Source: Oceanicoccus sp. KOV_DT_Chl (GTDB lineage: Bacteria; Pseudomonadota; Gammaproteobacteria; Pseudomonadales; Dasaniaceae). Taken from it: a DNA stretch of 64,000 nucleotides. Positions within the stretch are counted from its first letter, which is position 1; each line of letters starts with the position of its first letter. A program made the position numbers and the translations under genes. The notes beneath the pieces are model-generated. The model was not told the origin of the DNA and searched no databases. It worked only from the letters and a program-made list of their open reading frames with translations. Positions 40,900 through 50,160 of the stretch are shown here, in pieces. Where the stretch lies: positions 2,356,001-2,420,000 of the forward strand of contig NZ_FQLF01000002.1 in NCBI RefSeq assembly GCF_900120175.1, written 5' to 3'.

Positions 40900-42087
40900 T
40901 TATGCCAGTCGCTCGACGATTAAGGCAATGCCTTGGCCGCCACCGATACACATAGTAATTAAACCGTAGCGGCCGCCGATACGATCCAATTCGGCTAAAG
41001 TTTTTACTATCAAAATGGAGCCGGTGGCACCGACCGGGTGGCCCAGTCCCACAGCACCGCCGTTAGGGTTCACTTTATCGGCGTCAAAACCCAGATCGCG
41101 GCTAACCGCAATTGCTTGGGCAGCAAACGCTTCATTTGATTCAATGACATCCATATCAGCAACGGTTAAGCCAGCTTTGATCATCGCAGATTTAACGGCT
41201 GGTGTTGGGCCCAGCCCCATCACTTCAGGGTTAACGCCAGAAAAACCATAGCTGAGTATGCGGGCGCGAGGGTTCAGTCCGCGTTTTTCTGCTTCCGCAG
41301 CAGAAGTTAGCAGCAATGCTGCCGCACCATCGTTGATGCCAGAGGCATTGCCGGGTGTAACGATACCGTCTTTTTTAAAGGCGGGGCGTAATTTGGCTAA
41401 GCTTTCTACAGTGGTGTCTGCACGTACGTGTTCATCCTGCGAGAATACAAATTCCTTGCGGCCTTGTTTAACGGTGACAGGAACAATTTGGCCTTCAAAG
41501 TGGCCATTGGCGATGGCGGCAGCAGCGCGACGATGGCTCTCGGCAGAAAACTGATCGAGATCTTCCCGGCTCAGACCATATTGCGCGGCAATATTTTCAG
41601 CGGTAATACCCATATGACCATTACCAAATGGATCCGTCAGAATACCTACAGTCATATCAACAACATTTGAATCACCCATACGCAACCCGGTGCGGGCTTT
41701 AGGTAATAGGTATGCGCCCTGGCTCATGGATTCGGCGCCTCCGGCCAGCGCCATTTTGCTGTCACCCAAAGCAATCATTTGCGTTGCGGAGATAATCGAT
41801 TGCACGGAGGAGCCACAGAGGCGGTTTACGTTCAGTGCGGCAGAGCTGGTTGGCATGCCAACATTCAGCGCGATATGGCGAGAGAGGTAGGCATCTTGTG
41901 GACAGGTGGTGATGATGTGGCCAAATACCGAGTGGTCTATTGTTGCTGCATCGACTCCGGCGCGTTTGATTACCTCCGCGGCGGCGGCGGTGCCCAATTC
42001 GGCAGGGGTAAGGCTGGATAAGCTGCCGCCAAAGCCGCCGATAGCGGTGCGTACACCATCGATAATAACAACGTCGCTAATACTCAT
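40900..42087 (-). CDS. Thiolase (acetyl-CoA acyltransferase-like)
   Basis: The 395-residue protein has NRLCGSSVQSI (nucleophilic Cys near residue 90), SNEAFAAQAIAVSRDLG, the GGAVGLGHPVGATGS His motif and MCIGGGQGIALI. It is related to but clearly different from the thiolase at 38790: for example LCGSS replaces VCGSG and GGAVG replaces GGACA. It lies 79 bases downstream of an acyl-CoA dehydrogenase on the same strand, so a role in degrading a fatty acyl or similar CoA ester is likely. AAGGAAACCACT precedes the ATG. Confidence 0.94.
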   Translation of the reverse strand: MSISDVVIIDGVRTAIGGFGGSLSSLTPAELGTAAAAEVIKRAGVDAATIDHSVFGHIITTCPQDAYLSRHIALNVGMPTSSAALNVNRLCGSSVQSIISATQMIALGDSKMALAGGAESMSQGAYLLPKARTGLRMGDSNVVDMTVGILTDPFGNGHMGITAENIAAQYGLSREDLDQFSAESHRRAAAAIANGHFEGQIVPVTVKQGRKEFVFSQDEHVRADTTVESLAKLRPAFKKDGIVTPGNASGINDGAAALLLTSAAEAEKRGLNPRARILSYGFSGVNPEVMGLGPTPAVKSAMIKAGLTVADMDVIESNEAFAAQAIAVSRDLGFDADKVNPNGGAVGLGHPVGATGSILIVKTLAELDRIGGRYGLITMCIGGGQGIALIVERLA

Positions 42088-42166
42088 AGTGGTTTCCTTA
42101 CAAAATAGGGTGTTTAAAATAATGGCCGTGCCATAGTTGCTCGCAGCTATGGCGCGGTTAGAGGGT

Positions 42167-43309
42167 TTATTTACCCAGCATTGAGCGGGCTATGACATCC
42201 TTCATGATTTCTGAGGTGCCAGCATAAATAGTTTGAATCCGGGCATCCACATAAAAACGTGAAATAGGGTATTCAGTGGTATAGCCATAACCGCCGAACA
42301 ACTGCAAACATTCATCGGTGACTTTGCACTGCATCTCCGTCAGCTTTAGTTTGATAATGGCTGCGTCAGTACTGGTCATCTCGCCGGCATTATACTTGTC
42401 GACGAGGTGATTGAGATAGGCCTGCGCCATTTCAATTTCCGCTTTGCATTCCGCCAGTTTAAAGCGGGTGTTCTGGAAGTCGGCGATCCGCTGACCAAAG
42501 GCCTTGCGTTCCTGTACATAGTCGATGGTCAAGTCCAATGCGCCGATTGAGGCGCCTAGCGCTTGGGCAGCAACACCTAAACGCTCCCTTGGCAGTTCCT
42601 GCATCAGGTACATAAAGCCCTTGTTCTCTTCACCTAGCAGAGCGTCGTGGGGAACCATCATATCGGTGAAAAACAATTCAGCGGTATCGCTGCTGTGCTG
42701 GCCTATCTTGTCAATACCCTTGCCAGTAGCAAAGCCCGGCAAGCTGGTGTCGACCAGGAATAGCGAAACCCCTTTAGCACCAGCCTCGGGATTGGTTTTG
42801 GCACAGACAATCACCAGTCCGGCATTGATGCCATTGGTGATGAAAATTTTCGCGCCATTGATAAGCCAGCCTTGATCGGTGCGTTTGGCGGTAGTGCGGA
42901 TGGCGGCCAGGTCGCTGCCAGCACCGGGCTCGGTCATCGCGATGGCAGCAACACAATCACCGCTGATCATTTTGGGTAGCCACTGCTGACGCTGGTCCTC
43001 GGTGCCGATATGCAAAATATAAGGCATACAGATATTTGCATGGATGTTATAGCCGGTAGCTAGACCGGTGTAGTTCTGCCGGGCCATTTCCTGTACCGCC
43101 AGCTGGCAGATTTCCATTTTTGCGCCGGCACCACCGTATTCTTCAGGCATATCAATGCCTAACATCCCTGCTGCGCCCAGTGTTTGCCAGGTTGACTTAG
43201 GTACTATGTGCTCTTTTTCCCATTGTTCATAATGTGGGGCAACTTCCTGCTCCAGCACACGGTTGATCATGGACTTGAATAATTCAGTATCTTCGTCGTA
43301 GTTTGGCAT
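42167..43309 (-). CDS. Acyl-CoA dehydrogenase
   Basis: This flavoprotein introduces the alpha-beta double bond in acyl-CoA. The 380-residue chain has the signature AIAMTEPGAGSDLAAI, the second signature QLFGGYGYTTEYPISRFY near the C-terminus, and a normal length. The C-terminal motif reads IYAGTSEIM, with Ala where short- and medium-chain enzymes carry the catalytic Glu (YEGT). Some subfamilies place the base on another helix, so the substrate class is not the standard medium-chain one. It is the first gene of a minus-strand pair with the thiolase. The regulator at 43462 is divergent and may control it. Confidence 0.94.
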   Translation of the reverse strand: MPNYDEDTELFKSMINRVLEQEVAPHYEQWEKEHIVPKSTWQTLGAAGMLGIDMPEEYGGAGAKMEICQLAVQEMARQNYTGLATGYNIHANICMPYILHIGTEDQRQQWLPKMISGDCVAAIAMTEPGAGSDLAAIRTTAKRTDQGWLINGAKIFITNGINAGLVIVCAKTNPEAGAKGVSLFLVDTSLPGFATGKGIDKIGQHSSDTAELFFTDMMVPHDALLGEENKGFMYLMQELPRERLGVAAQALGASIGALDLTIDYVQERKAFGQRIADFQNTRFKLAECKAEIEMAQAYLNHLVDKYNAGEMTSTDAAIIKLKLTEMQCKVTDECLQLFGGYGYTTEYPISRFYVDARIQTIYAGTSEIMKDVIARSMLGK

Positions 43310-43461
43310 GATGTGACTCCAGCTTGGTACAATGGTACGGGTGCGATATTAGATCGTTGTTGCCGGCCCGGTGGAATGGCTGTTCAAGACGGATTAATTA
43401 ACCGAAATAACCACGACAATAATATCTTAATAAAGAATTCCGAGGCTTCTTTTCCTTCTAT

Positions 43462-44472
43462 ATGACCAGTAAAGCACATATCGCCAACCATTTTTTGCAA
43501 GCCAGTATTCGAGGCGCGGAGCGTCAGGGGTACAGTAGCGCGGAGCTATTACGTGCTGCTGATATTCCTCAAGAGTATTTGCATAATCCGCAGCGGCTAT
43601 TGACTGAGCAACAATATACCCAACTGATTAAAACCGTATGGCGCAGCACCAGTGATGAATTTATGGGTATGGGGCCAGAACCCTGTCGCAACGGTGTGTT
43701 CGCGTTAATGACGGAGTTTTGTCTATCTGCTGCCACATTGGGGGCGGTATTAAGCCGCAGTGCCCGTTTTTATTCCGTAGTTTATCCAGCGATAAATATT
43801 GCTCTGGACAACCCGGATACTGGCAGCCGCTTGTATTTTTATCGATTGCAAATGGCTCACACTGATCAAGATGAGGATCATTTATTACAGGAGTTTTTGT
43901 TACTGATGTGGCAACGTTTGGCTTGCTGGTTGGTCGATCAACAAGTACCGATTGCCGCTACCCATTTTAATTATGCTGAGCCAGCGCATGCTGATGAATA
44001 CCACGTAATGTATCCCGGTGAATTAGTATTTGATCAGGATTGTAGTGGTTTTTATCTGCATGAGCGTTATTTACAAATGCCGATCGTGAGAACGGAAACC
44101 GAGCTACAGGAGTTTTTACGCGAGTCGCCAGCGTATATTTTACACCGCCCCAGTCAGGACGATAGTCTCACTGCCAAGGTGCGGGCTACGCTTGGCCAGT
44201 ATGACTACAATGCTATGCCGCAATTGGAAATATTGGCTAAAAGCTTACACGCGGCACCACGAACCATAGCGCGTAAGCTGAAAGATGAGGGCAGTTCTTA
44301 CAGTACTATCAAAGCATCATTGCGGCGTGAGTACGCGATTAAACTATTGACGACTGAGCATTTGACGGTGGCGGAAGTGGGTGAGCGATTGGGGTTTACT
44401 GAGACGGCTTCGTTCTGTCGGGCTTTTAAGCGGTGGACTGGTAAGGTACCTTCGGGGTGGAGAGGGAAGTAG
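43462..44472 (+). CDS. AraC-family transcriptional regulator
   Basis: The 336-residue protein has an N-terminal 'arabinose-binding' type ligand domain (residues about 20-210, with LLRAADIPQEYLHNPQRLLT) and a C-terminal AraC HTH (LAKSLHAAPRTIARKLKDEG, then LTVAEVGERLGFTETASFCR and AFKRWTGKVPSGWR). It is transcribed divergently from the acyl-CoA dehydrogenase gene with a 152-base shared control region, so regulation of that operon is the simplest reading. Related regulators respond to fatty acids, carnitine derivatives or ornithine. The ligand is unknown. Confidence 0.92.
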   Translation: MTSKAHIANHFLQASIRGAERQGYSSAELLRAADIPQEYLHNPQRLLTEQQYTQLIKTVWRSTSDEFMGMGPEPCRNGVFALMTEFCLSAATLGAVLSRSARFYSVVYPAINIALDNPDTGSRLYFYRLQMAHTDQDEDHLLQEFLLLMWQRLACWLVDQQVPIAATHFNYAEPAHADEYHVMYPGELVFDQDCSGFYLHERYLQMPIVRTETELQEFLRESPAYILHRPSQDDSLTAKVRATLGQYDYNAMPQLEILAKSLHAAPRTIARKLKDEGSSYSTIKASLRREYAIKLLTTEHLTVAEVGERLGFTETASFCRAFKRWTGKVPSGWRGK

Positions 44473-44584
44473 GTTTGAAAGCGACCTAAAAGGGGTGTAA
44501 AAAGAGTTGTAATAAATTTTTTCCCACTGCTGTTTGCGATTGGTTATTTCTCTCCCGGAATTTATCTGGAGTAATAAAATTAGC

Positions 44585-45736
44585 ATGATAAAAATATCGC
44601 TGTTTAAAGTCACCAGCATAACCCGGTTTATAGACAGTTTTATTCCTGTTGATCTAAGTTTAAACGAAGAATTACTCGTTCGCTCCCGAGTGCTAGTTAG
44701 TATTTTGTTGTTCAATATATTTTTTTCTGTTCCTGGGCAGGTAATACTCTATTTTACTCGCAGTGCACAGACTGAACACTTTAGTCGTGGCCATCTAACC
44801 TTTGCACTCATCACTTTGGCGACTGTTGTGGCCTTATGGGTATTTAAGAAATACAGTGCGATAAAATTTGTTAGCAATTGGTTCATGCTGAGTATTATTT
44901 ATTCGGTCTTATACAGCTACGGCTACAGTGATGAAAACCAACAGCTGCGTGTGGTGCTGCATATTTTACTGTTGGCACCTGCATGTGCTTTTTTACTGTG
45001 CGGAACCGTCGCGGCGATAGTTTGGTCTTTGTTCGCTGTCGTCTGTCATATTGGGATCATCATTTTTGGCGACGCATTTAGTGATGTGCCAATCTTCTAC
45101 GCCGCCGTATTTTTGATAGTACACCTGGTATTAATTTCCAGTTATGTCATTTTCAGCCTCATTAGCAGTGGAGTTCGTCGCAAGTTAATCGCCGATAAGA
45201 ACTTGCTTGATTATCAGGCTCACCACGACGCGCTCACTGATCTGGCCAACCGCAGCGCATTTGACAAGTCTCTTAATTTATCGATACAGCAGGCTGAGAT
45301 TACCCATGAAATTATTGGTTTGTTGTACATCGACTTGGATAAATTCAAGCCTATCAACGATCAATTGGGACATGCAGTTGGTGATGAAACTCTTGCTATT
45401 ACAGCGCAGCGAATCAAGCACGCTGTTCGTAATAGCGATGTCGCTGCGAGAATGGGGGGTGATGAATTTGCTGTTATCCTGCGAGGTTTGCGCTCCCAGC
45501 AAGATGCTGTTGCAGCCGCGGCCAAGATATTAACAGCTATACGAGAGTCTATGATTATTCAGGACCACGAGCTGGGTATTGATGCCAGTATTGGGATCGC
45601 GATTTACCCGGATCACAGCAGTATCGCTACTAAACTGCAGCACTATGCAGATAAGGCCATGTATCATGCCAAGCAATCGGGGCTTGGCTACAATCTATTC
45701 GGTTACGATCAGGACGGTATGGAAAGTCATAAATAG
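44585..45736 (+). CDS. Membrane-bound diguanylate cyclase
   Basis: The protein has about six membrane segments in the first 190 residues (VLVSILLFNIFFSVPGQVIL onward), as in MASE-type sensory membrane regions. A GGDEF domain follows (HHDALTDLANRSAFDKSL, then YIDLDKFKPINDQLGHAVGD) with a canonical ARMGGDEFAVIL site. RNSD lies five residues upstream of GGDEF as a probable inhibitory site. ATG 44585 is preferred; an earlier TTG at 44534 would add 17 residues. It is the third GGDEF protein in the window. It follows the AraC gene by 112 bases and is probably separate. Confidence 0.9.
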   Translation: MIKISLFKVTSITRFIDSFIPVDLSLNEELLVRSRVLVSILLFNIFFSVPGQVILYFTRSAQTEHFSRGHLTFALITLATVVALWVFKKYSAIKFVSNWFMLSIIYSVLYSYGYSDENQQLRVVLHILLLAPACAFLLCGTVAAIVWSLFAVVCHIGIIIFGDAFSDVPIFYAAVFLIVHLVLISSYVIFSLISSGVRRKLIADKNLLDYQAHHDALTDLANRSAFDKSLNLSIQQAEITHEIIGLLYIDLDKFKPINDQLGHAVGDETLAITAQRIKHAVRNSDVAARMGGDEFAVILRGLRSQQDAVAAAAKILTAIRESMIIQDHELGIDASIGIAIYPDHSSIATKLQHYADKAMYHAKQSGLGYNLFGYDQDGMESHK

Positions 45737-46080
45737 TGCGGCTGTATTGTTAGTGCAGGACTCATTAATGTGAGATTGAGATCCGGTATACATAATTGCT
45801 TTTAGTTAAAACAGGGGTTGCGCGGAGTGTTTTTTAGTCAATGTTATTTCTATTGTATTTAATTTTTAAGAGTAGATTTTCTTATTTCTAGTATCCAAGC
45901 TCGGACTTTTGGCTAAACAATAATCAAAGTGGCCAATCCGTAAATTATTAAATAACAAGAATATTGACGAGTTTTTTTTGGTTTCGTGTCAGTAACCTTT
46001 AGGTATGCGCACTACAAATAAGTATAATGCTCGCGGTTAATCAATCTCTTCAAGAAATAATAAGAATGAAAGGAAAAAGT
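45737..46080. other. AT-rich intergenic gap
   Basis: This 344-base stretch precedes the lipoprotein gene. No ORF of coding character, hairpin with T run, or known RNA motif was recognised. It should contain the lipoprotein promoter. Confidence 0.4.
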
Positions 46081-46761
46081 ATGTTTTATCGTATTAGTAA
46101 AGTGTTAAGCCTGTTGTCAATTACTTTGTTTCTCGCTAGCGGCTGTACAATTTCCAAGCTGCAGCACGAGGGTTTACAGGCCGCAGAGAATAAGCGGCAA
46201 GGGAGTATATCTGTTGCAGATAAAGCCGAAGGCTTTACAGGTGGGAAGGTAGGCTGGGGTCGACTTACTCCATTTGCTATTCCTGTTGCTCCGGTCTATA
46301 TCCATGGTGATGAGAGTAAGCAGCTCATGGAGAATGTTAGAGAAGCTCTTGAGATGGCAGGTTATACAGTAAGTGTCGAGCCGGCAGCGATTGATGAGCT
46401 TAAAGAAACCCTTGAAACATCTGGTTACACTGTGGTGAAAGAGATAGAGGTGAAAACTGAAAAAACACCAATATTAAAGTGTGTAGTTGATGATATTAGT
46501 TTTAGTAATTACACCTGGTTGGCTCCTATCGTTCCTACTTGGGGGGGCTTGGATGTGACGCTTCAGCTGGTAAGTGCAAACGGTGTCGTGCTGTGGAGTG
46601 AGAAGTTTGAAGGTGGTGGTTTTACCTTTAACTTTTTTGATGGCTATAATATTGCTTCGCAGGAAAGTATGAGTGAGTTGCTGGGGAAGATGGTCCAATC
46701 ATTTTCGGGCGATAAATTCTATCAGGCACTATCAGGTGACCTTGTAACTAGTGGGATTTAA
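46081..46761 (+). CDS. Lipoprotein of unknown function
   Basis: Start 46081 is preferred over 46027 and 46066 because AAGGAAAAAGT lies before it. It also gives a standard lipoprotein signal, SLLSITLFLASGC, with the lipobox LASGC and the modified Cys near residue 22. The mature part of about 205 residues has a near-duplicated phrase (LEMAGYTVSVE and LETSGYTVVKE) and a hydrophobic WLAPIVPTWGGLDVTLQLV stretch. The +2 residue is Thr, so outer-membrane retention would be expected by the usual +2 rule. I do not recognise a family. Confidence 0.75.
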   Translation: MFYRISKVLSLLSITLFLASGCTISKLQHEGLQAAENKRQGSISVADKAEGFTGGKVGWGRLTPFAIPVAPVYIHGDESKQLMENVREALEMAGYTVSVEPAAIDELKETLETSGYTVVKEIEVKTEKTPILKCVVDDISFSNYTWLAPIVPTWGGLDVTLQLVSANGVVLWSEKFEGGGFTFNFFDGYNIASQESMSELLGKMVQSFSGDKFYQALSGDLVTSGI

Positions 46762-46995
46762 TCCATTTTTTTAACATCTTGTATGTGCGCTGCTGAAATT
46801 GCGGCGCAACAACCCCCTCACTTATTCTCGATAGACACCAATCCAATTATAGTTAATAAATATTCCTTCATTTGTCCCTTCGTTAAGAAGTCATGTGCTG
46901 CAGTGCTACCTCTGCTGTTTAGTGAATCGTTCTGACGTTGCTAACGACTCACCATTAGAAGTATGTTTTTAATAATGCTAAATCGGGTGATAAAA

Positions 46996-47133
46996 ATGCG
47001 TAACTATATGATTAACCTTTGCGGGATTTCCTTACCTTCATTTGCTGGTAATCTTGTTTTTGAAGTAGAGGAGATTATTGTTGAAGAAAGTGCGCAATGG
47101 ACCGACTGCTGCTGGGCAGAAAATAATGAATAA
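46996..47133 (+). CDS. Tiny cysteine-containing ORF (45 codons), possible peptide gene
   Basis: A short frame begins at ATG 46996 with GGGTGA seven bases before it; an in-frame ATG at 46963 has no ribosome site. The peptide starts MRNYMINLCGISLPSFAGN, turns acidic (EVEEIIVEES) and ends WTDCCWAENNE. A second overlapping frame (ATG 47126) reads on for 20 residues. Length, the acidic middle and a C-terminal Cys-Cys-Trp are compatible with a leader-type peptide, but nothing ties it to modification enzymes here. It is convergent with the 47181 gene. It could also be chance. Confidence 0.35.
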   Translation: MRNYMINLCGISLPSFAGNLVFEVEEIIVEESAQWTDCCWAENNE

Positions 47134-47180
47134 CGTTAATACGGCAAAACCTGCAAATAATGCAGAGCTAGATAAAGAAA

Positions 47181-48251
47181 TTAATTAATACAAAAAGAGC
47201 AGGAGCTAGCGACTAATCTTCCCGCATGGGCAAACCGCTGCGGTCTCATTACGCCATCCCTGTCACTCATTGCCTGATAAATAGAATTTTCATGCTGAAT
47301 TACGGCACGTTCATGCTCATAAGGATACAAAATACTATTCATTCCACCCTGCGCAATAAATTGTTTGGTTTCTAACAGTGCCGCTTTGGCGTGGAGTAAT
47401 TCATGCAGTAATGCGTCAGCGGGTGAAGCGATGCAGGCATTGGCTTGGGTTTTACAGGCTTTATGTGAACGCAGTTGGGCAGCGGCGCGACTATCGAAGC
47501 GGATATTAACGGCTTGTACCTGAAAGGGGGTACCGCGCACTTCTGTTTCAAAGGTATTTTCGGCGTAGCTGAGTCGCCAAGGGTATTCGGCAAGTGCTTG
47601 GATGAGCTCAACGGCTTCCGGGTATTGGCTGAGGTAACGCGCCATTTGGGTTAGATCGTATTGAATATGATCGGGGTCCTGTGCGGAGGCGGTGTAGTGT
47701 TGTTGCAGAATATCTTCTAACTGTTCAGCCTCGGGGGAGGCGGGTATTTCAAATTCAAAGTGTTCGTGTTGGCCGCCACTTTCCAACAGGCTCTCGCCTT
47801 GGTGGTCATGCAAGCGGTCAGTCGTGTGTTCGCCATCGGCACTGGGGTGGAGTAGTGCGAGTACTGATTGGCTTTGGCTATAGTGCACTGCGCTGCTGTG
47901 CGTATCGTTTCTATCGCTGGCGGCTACCGCGGTGTTGAGGCCTAGTGATAGCACCATGACGGGGAGCCAGGCTTTACGGCGACCGCTTTGGTCGAGTTTA
48001 TCCTGGCTACGGCGATCGGCAACCAGCGTGTAGTGATTTTGCGCGGCGTAGTGTTGTAGTTGTTGATAAAAGGCCGGGTCGCGATGCTGTAAGTCGTTAG
48101 CGTGTACCAGAGTGTCTTTGCCATCGATCACACAAGGGTGCAGAAAGTTGCCCTTAATCGCATGTTGCGAGGACATCAGTCGCTTTAAGCACACTTGGGC
48201 ATTATAGAGTGCAGTTTGTGTTCGTGATGGCAGCACGCGAGGGAGCCTCAA
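47181..48251 (-). CDS. Putative zinc metallopeptidase, M91 (NleD/HopH1)-like
   Basis: The 356-residue protein contains LLHELLHAKAALL near residue 285, an HExxH zinc motif. The sequence around it (ALLHELLHA, then a distal YPYEHERAVIQHE) is reminiscent of the M91 family, whose known members are secreted effectors that cut host kinases. A hydrophobic segment lies at about residues 95-113 (WLPVMVLSLGLNTAVAAS) and divides a basic N-terminal region from the catalytic part. No secretion system genes are in view. The C-terminus (SSCSFCIN) has two Cys. The family assignment is tentative; an HExxH protein of another family is the alternative. Confidence 0.55.
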   Translation of the reverse strand: MRLPRVLPSRTQTALYNAQVCLKRLMSSQHAIKGNFLHPCVIDGKDTLVHANDLQHRDPAFYQQLQHYAAQNHYTLVADRRSQDKLDQSGRRKAWLPVMVLSLGLNTAVAASDRNDTHSSAVHYSQSQSVLALLHPSADGEHTTDRLHDHQGESLLESGGQHEHFEFEIPASPEAEQLEDILQQHYTASAQDPDHIQYDLTQMARYLSQYPEAVELIQALAEYPWRLSYAENTFETEVRGTPFQVQAVNIRFDSRAAAQLRSHKACKTQANACIASPADALLHELLHAKAALLETKQFIAQGGMNSILYPYEHERAVIQHENSIYQAMSDRDGVMRPQRFAHAGRLVASSCSFCIN

Positions 48252-48462
48252 AAATTAAAAACATGAATGACAGCTCATAACATAGAGTGCCAGGCGGGCT
48301 GATTCAAGTTGTGGCGGAGGTAATTGTACCAATTCGTGACGGGGTCGATATTTTTAGCAGTGAATAGATAAGGATTGATATAAGCCCTGAAAAAATAGCT
48401 GCTTGAAGGTATAAGCAAGCCATTTTTAGCGAGGGCTTTGGCAGCAGTTTTGCTGGCTTAAT

Positions 48463-49430
48463 TTATGACTGGTGATACCCAACACACGCTTTAACTTCGT
48501 TGGCGGCGCCTAGAATGACGGGTACCCGCTGATGAATATGCTCTGGCTGGATATCCAGAATGGGGCCTTGATCGGTGTAGGCTGCGCCCCCGGCTTGTTC
48601 AACTAGCCAGCCCATGGGGTTGGCCTCATACATAAGCCGCAGCTTGCCGGGTTTATCGGGTTCGCGATTATCCCAAGGGTAGGTGAATAAGCCGCCGCGA
48701 CACAGAATGCGATGCACATCAGCGACCATGGCGGCAACCCAGCGCATATTGTAGTTTTTGGCGCGGGGGCCTTGATCACCCGCTAACAGGTCTGCAATGT
48801 AGCGTTGCATGGGTTCGGCCCAGAATCGCTGATTGGACATATTAATGGCAAATTCTTTGGTGTCAGCGGGATTGCTACTTTTTCCACGGTTAATACAAAT
48901 TCACCGATGCTCTGGTCGAGGGTATACATTTGTACGCCGTTACCGGTGGTGAGGACTAGCATCACTGATGGGCCGTAAAGCACATAGCCGGCAGCGGTTT
49001 GTTGCCGACCGGGCTGTAAAAAGTCCTGTTCACTGGCCGCTCCTGACCGGGGTGCTGTGAAAATGGAGAAAATGGTGCCTACCATGCTATTGATGTCGAT
49101 ATTAGAGGAACCGTCCAAAGGGTCAAAGGCCACCAGGTAATTACCATCAAGGCTGCCGCTGACAATACTTTCTTCTTCTTCCGAGGCGATGGCCCGAACA
49201 GTACCTGAACTCAGCAGATAGTCTTTTAATAAGTCGTTGGAGATAACATCCAGCTTTTTTTGCGTCTCCCCCTGCACATTTTCTTCACCGGCAGAGCCGA
49301 GTACGCCGGACATGGCGCCCTGTTGCAGGCGAAAGGCGATATCTTTACCCGCGGTGGCAATAGTGGCAATCAGGTTTATCAAGTCAGTGGCAAGGTGGTC
49401 AGCTTGTAATTGTTGGTTAAGTCGCTGCAT
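48463..49430 (-). CDS. fbp: Fructose-1,6-bisphosphatase class I, one apparent frameshift
   Basis: FBPase is the gluconeogenic enzyme hydrolysing fructose-1,6-bisphosphate. The N-terminal part has [12 protein letters not shown], the metal site [13 protein letters not shown] and [13 protein letters not shown]. The frame breaks at about 48866-48870. Restoring one G on the coding strand (CCGGCT) reads [19 protein letters not shown], and the rest ([39 protein letters not shown]) completes about 322 residues, the usual length. AAGGAC precedes the ATG. The gene stands alone on this strand between unrelated genes. Confidence 0.94.
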
Positions 49431-50160
49431 GAAAAGTCCTTGGTAGCGGTTGGTTTATGGTGTTATTTGCTGAGCATTATGCCACAGCCATAAGCCGTGT
49501 CTGTAGTCGAAATCGAGAGTCTCTAGCCTATTTGAGCGCGTTGATGATGTGATCAATTCGATATTTATAGAGTGGCAGCTTAATTTTAAGGTAAATTCTT
49601 AGACTTTTTTTTTCTATTTTGGTCAAAAAAAAAGTATCTGCGTTATTAAAATGTGAGCGATTGCCGCGCCAAAAAATCGATGATCGCATTACTGTTTAGC
49701 TAGTACATTGGCTAAGTGATTGATCAGTTTAACAATCCTGATTTCAGCAGCTAAGCGGTTGTTGCCTATTTAATGCTTTTACAGATACGGGGGTGTGACA
49801 TATGTCACACTTTTTTGTGCTTAGTCATATTGGAAATATTTTAATGCGTCATTTTTTTGATGATGCGCGATTGAAAAAATATAAAGTATCGAGAATAGAA
49901 AATTTAATGACGCTGTTATTGTAAGTATTACTACTTATTTTATGAAGTGACAAAAAAATCACACCTGATTTTTATAAGAATTGTAATATTTTTTATACTC
50001 TTGGATTTTTATTCGGGATGAAAATTTTTTGAAACAAAGTCTGTGAACTTTTAACGGTTGTAGCTTTGCTTTTGCTGTTCTAACCTGAACTCGAACTTAA
50101 GAAATGTCCGGCGCGGATGGATAGCCGTTAGTCGGGTTAAGAAAGCAGAGGAAAGTAAAA
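49431..50160. other. Long AT-rich divergent intergenic region
   Basis: These 730 bases separate the fbp start (minus) and the MORN gene (plus). They are AT-rich with no convincing ORF. A perfect CRP-like palindrome lies at 49794-49809, near the middle, so a long untranslated leader or an unseen small RNA is possible. Confidence 0.45.
49794..49809. promoter_or_regulatory. CRP/Vfr-like binding site
   Basis: TGTGA - CATATG - TCACA matches the CRP consensus TGTGA-N6-TCACA exactly and extends to an 18-base perfect palindrome. Six T bases follow on the plus strand, so a terminator is the alternative, but no plus-strand gene lies upstream. It sits about 365 bases from fbp and 350 from the MORN gene. 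Confidence 0.55.

Noticed and set aside
44344-44715. 123-codon minus-strand frame
   Set aside because: It overlaps the end of the AraC gene and the start of the GGDEF gene, both well supported on the plus strand.
49947-49962. Second CRP-like half-site pair (GTGA...TCAC)
   Set aside because: The spacing between half sites is eight bases rather than six and the flanking bases do not match.
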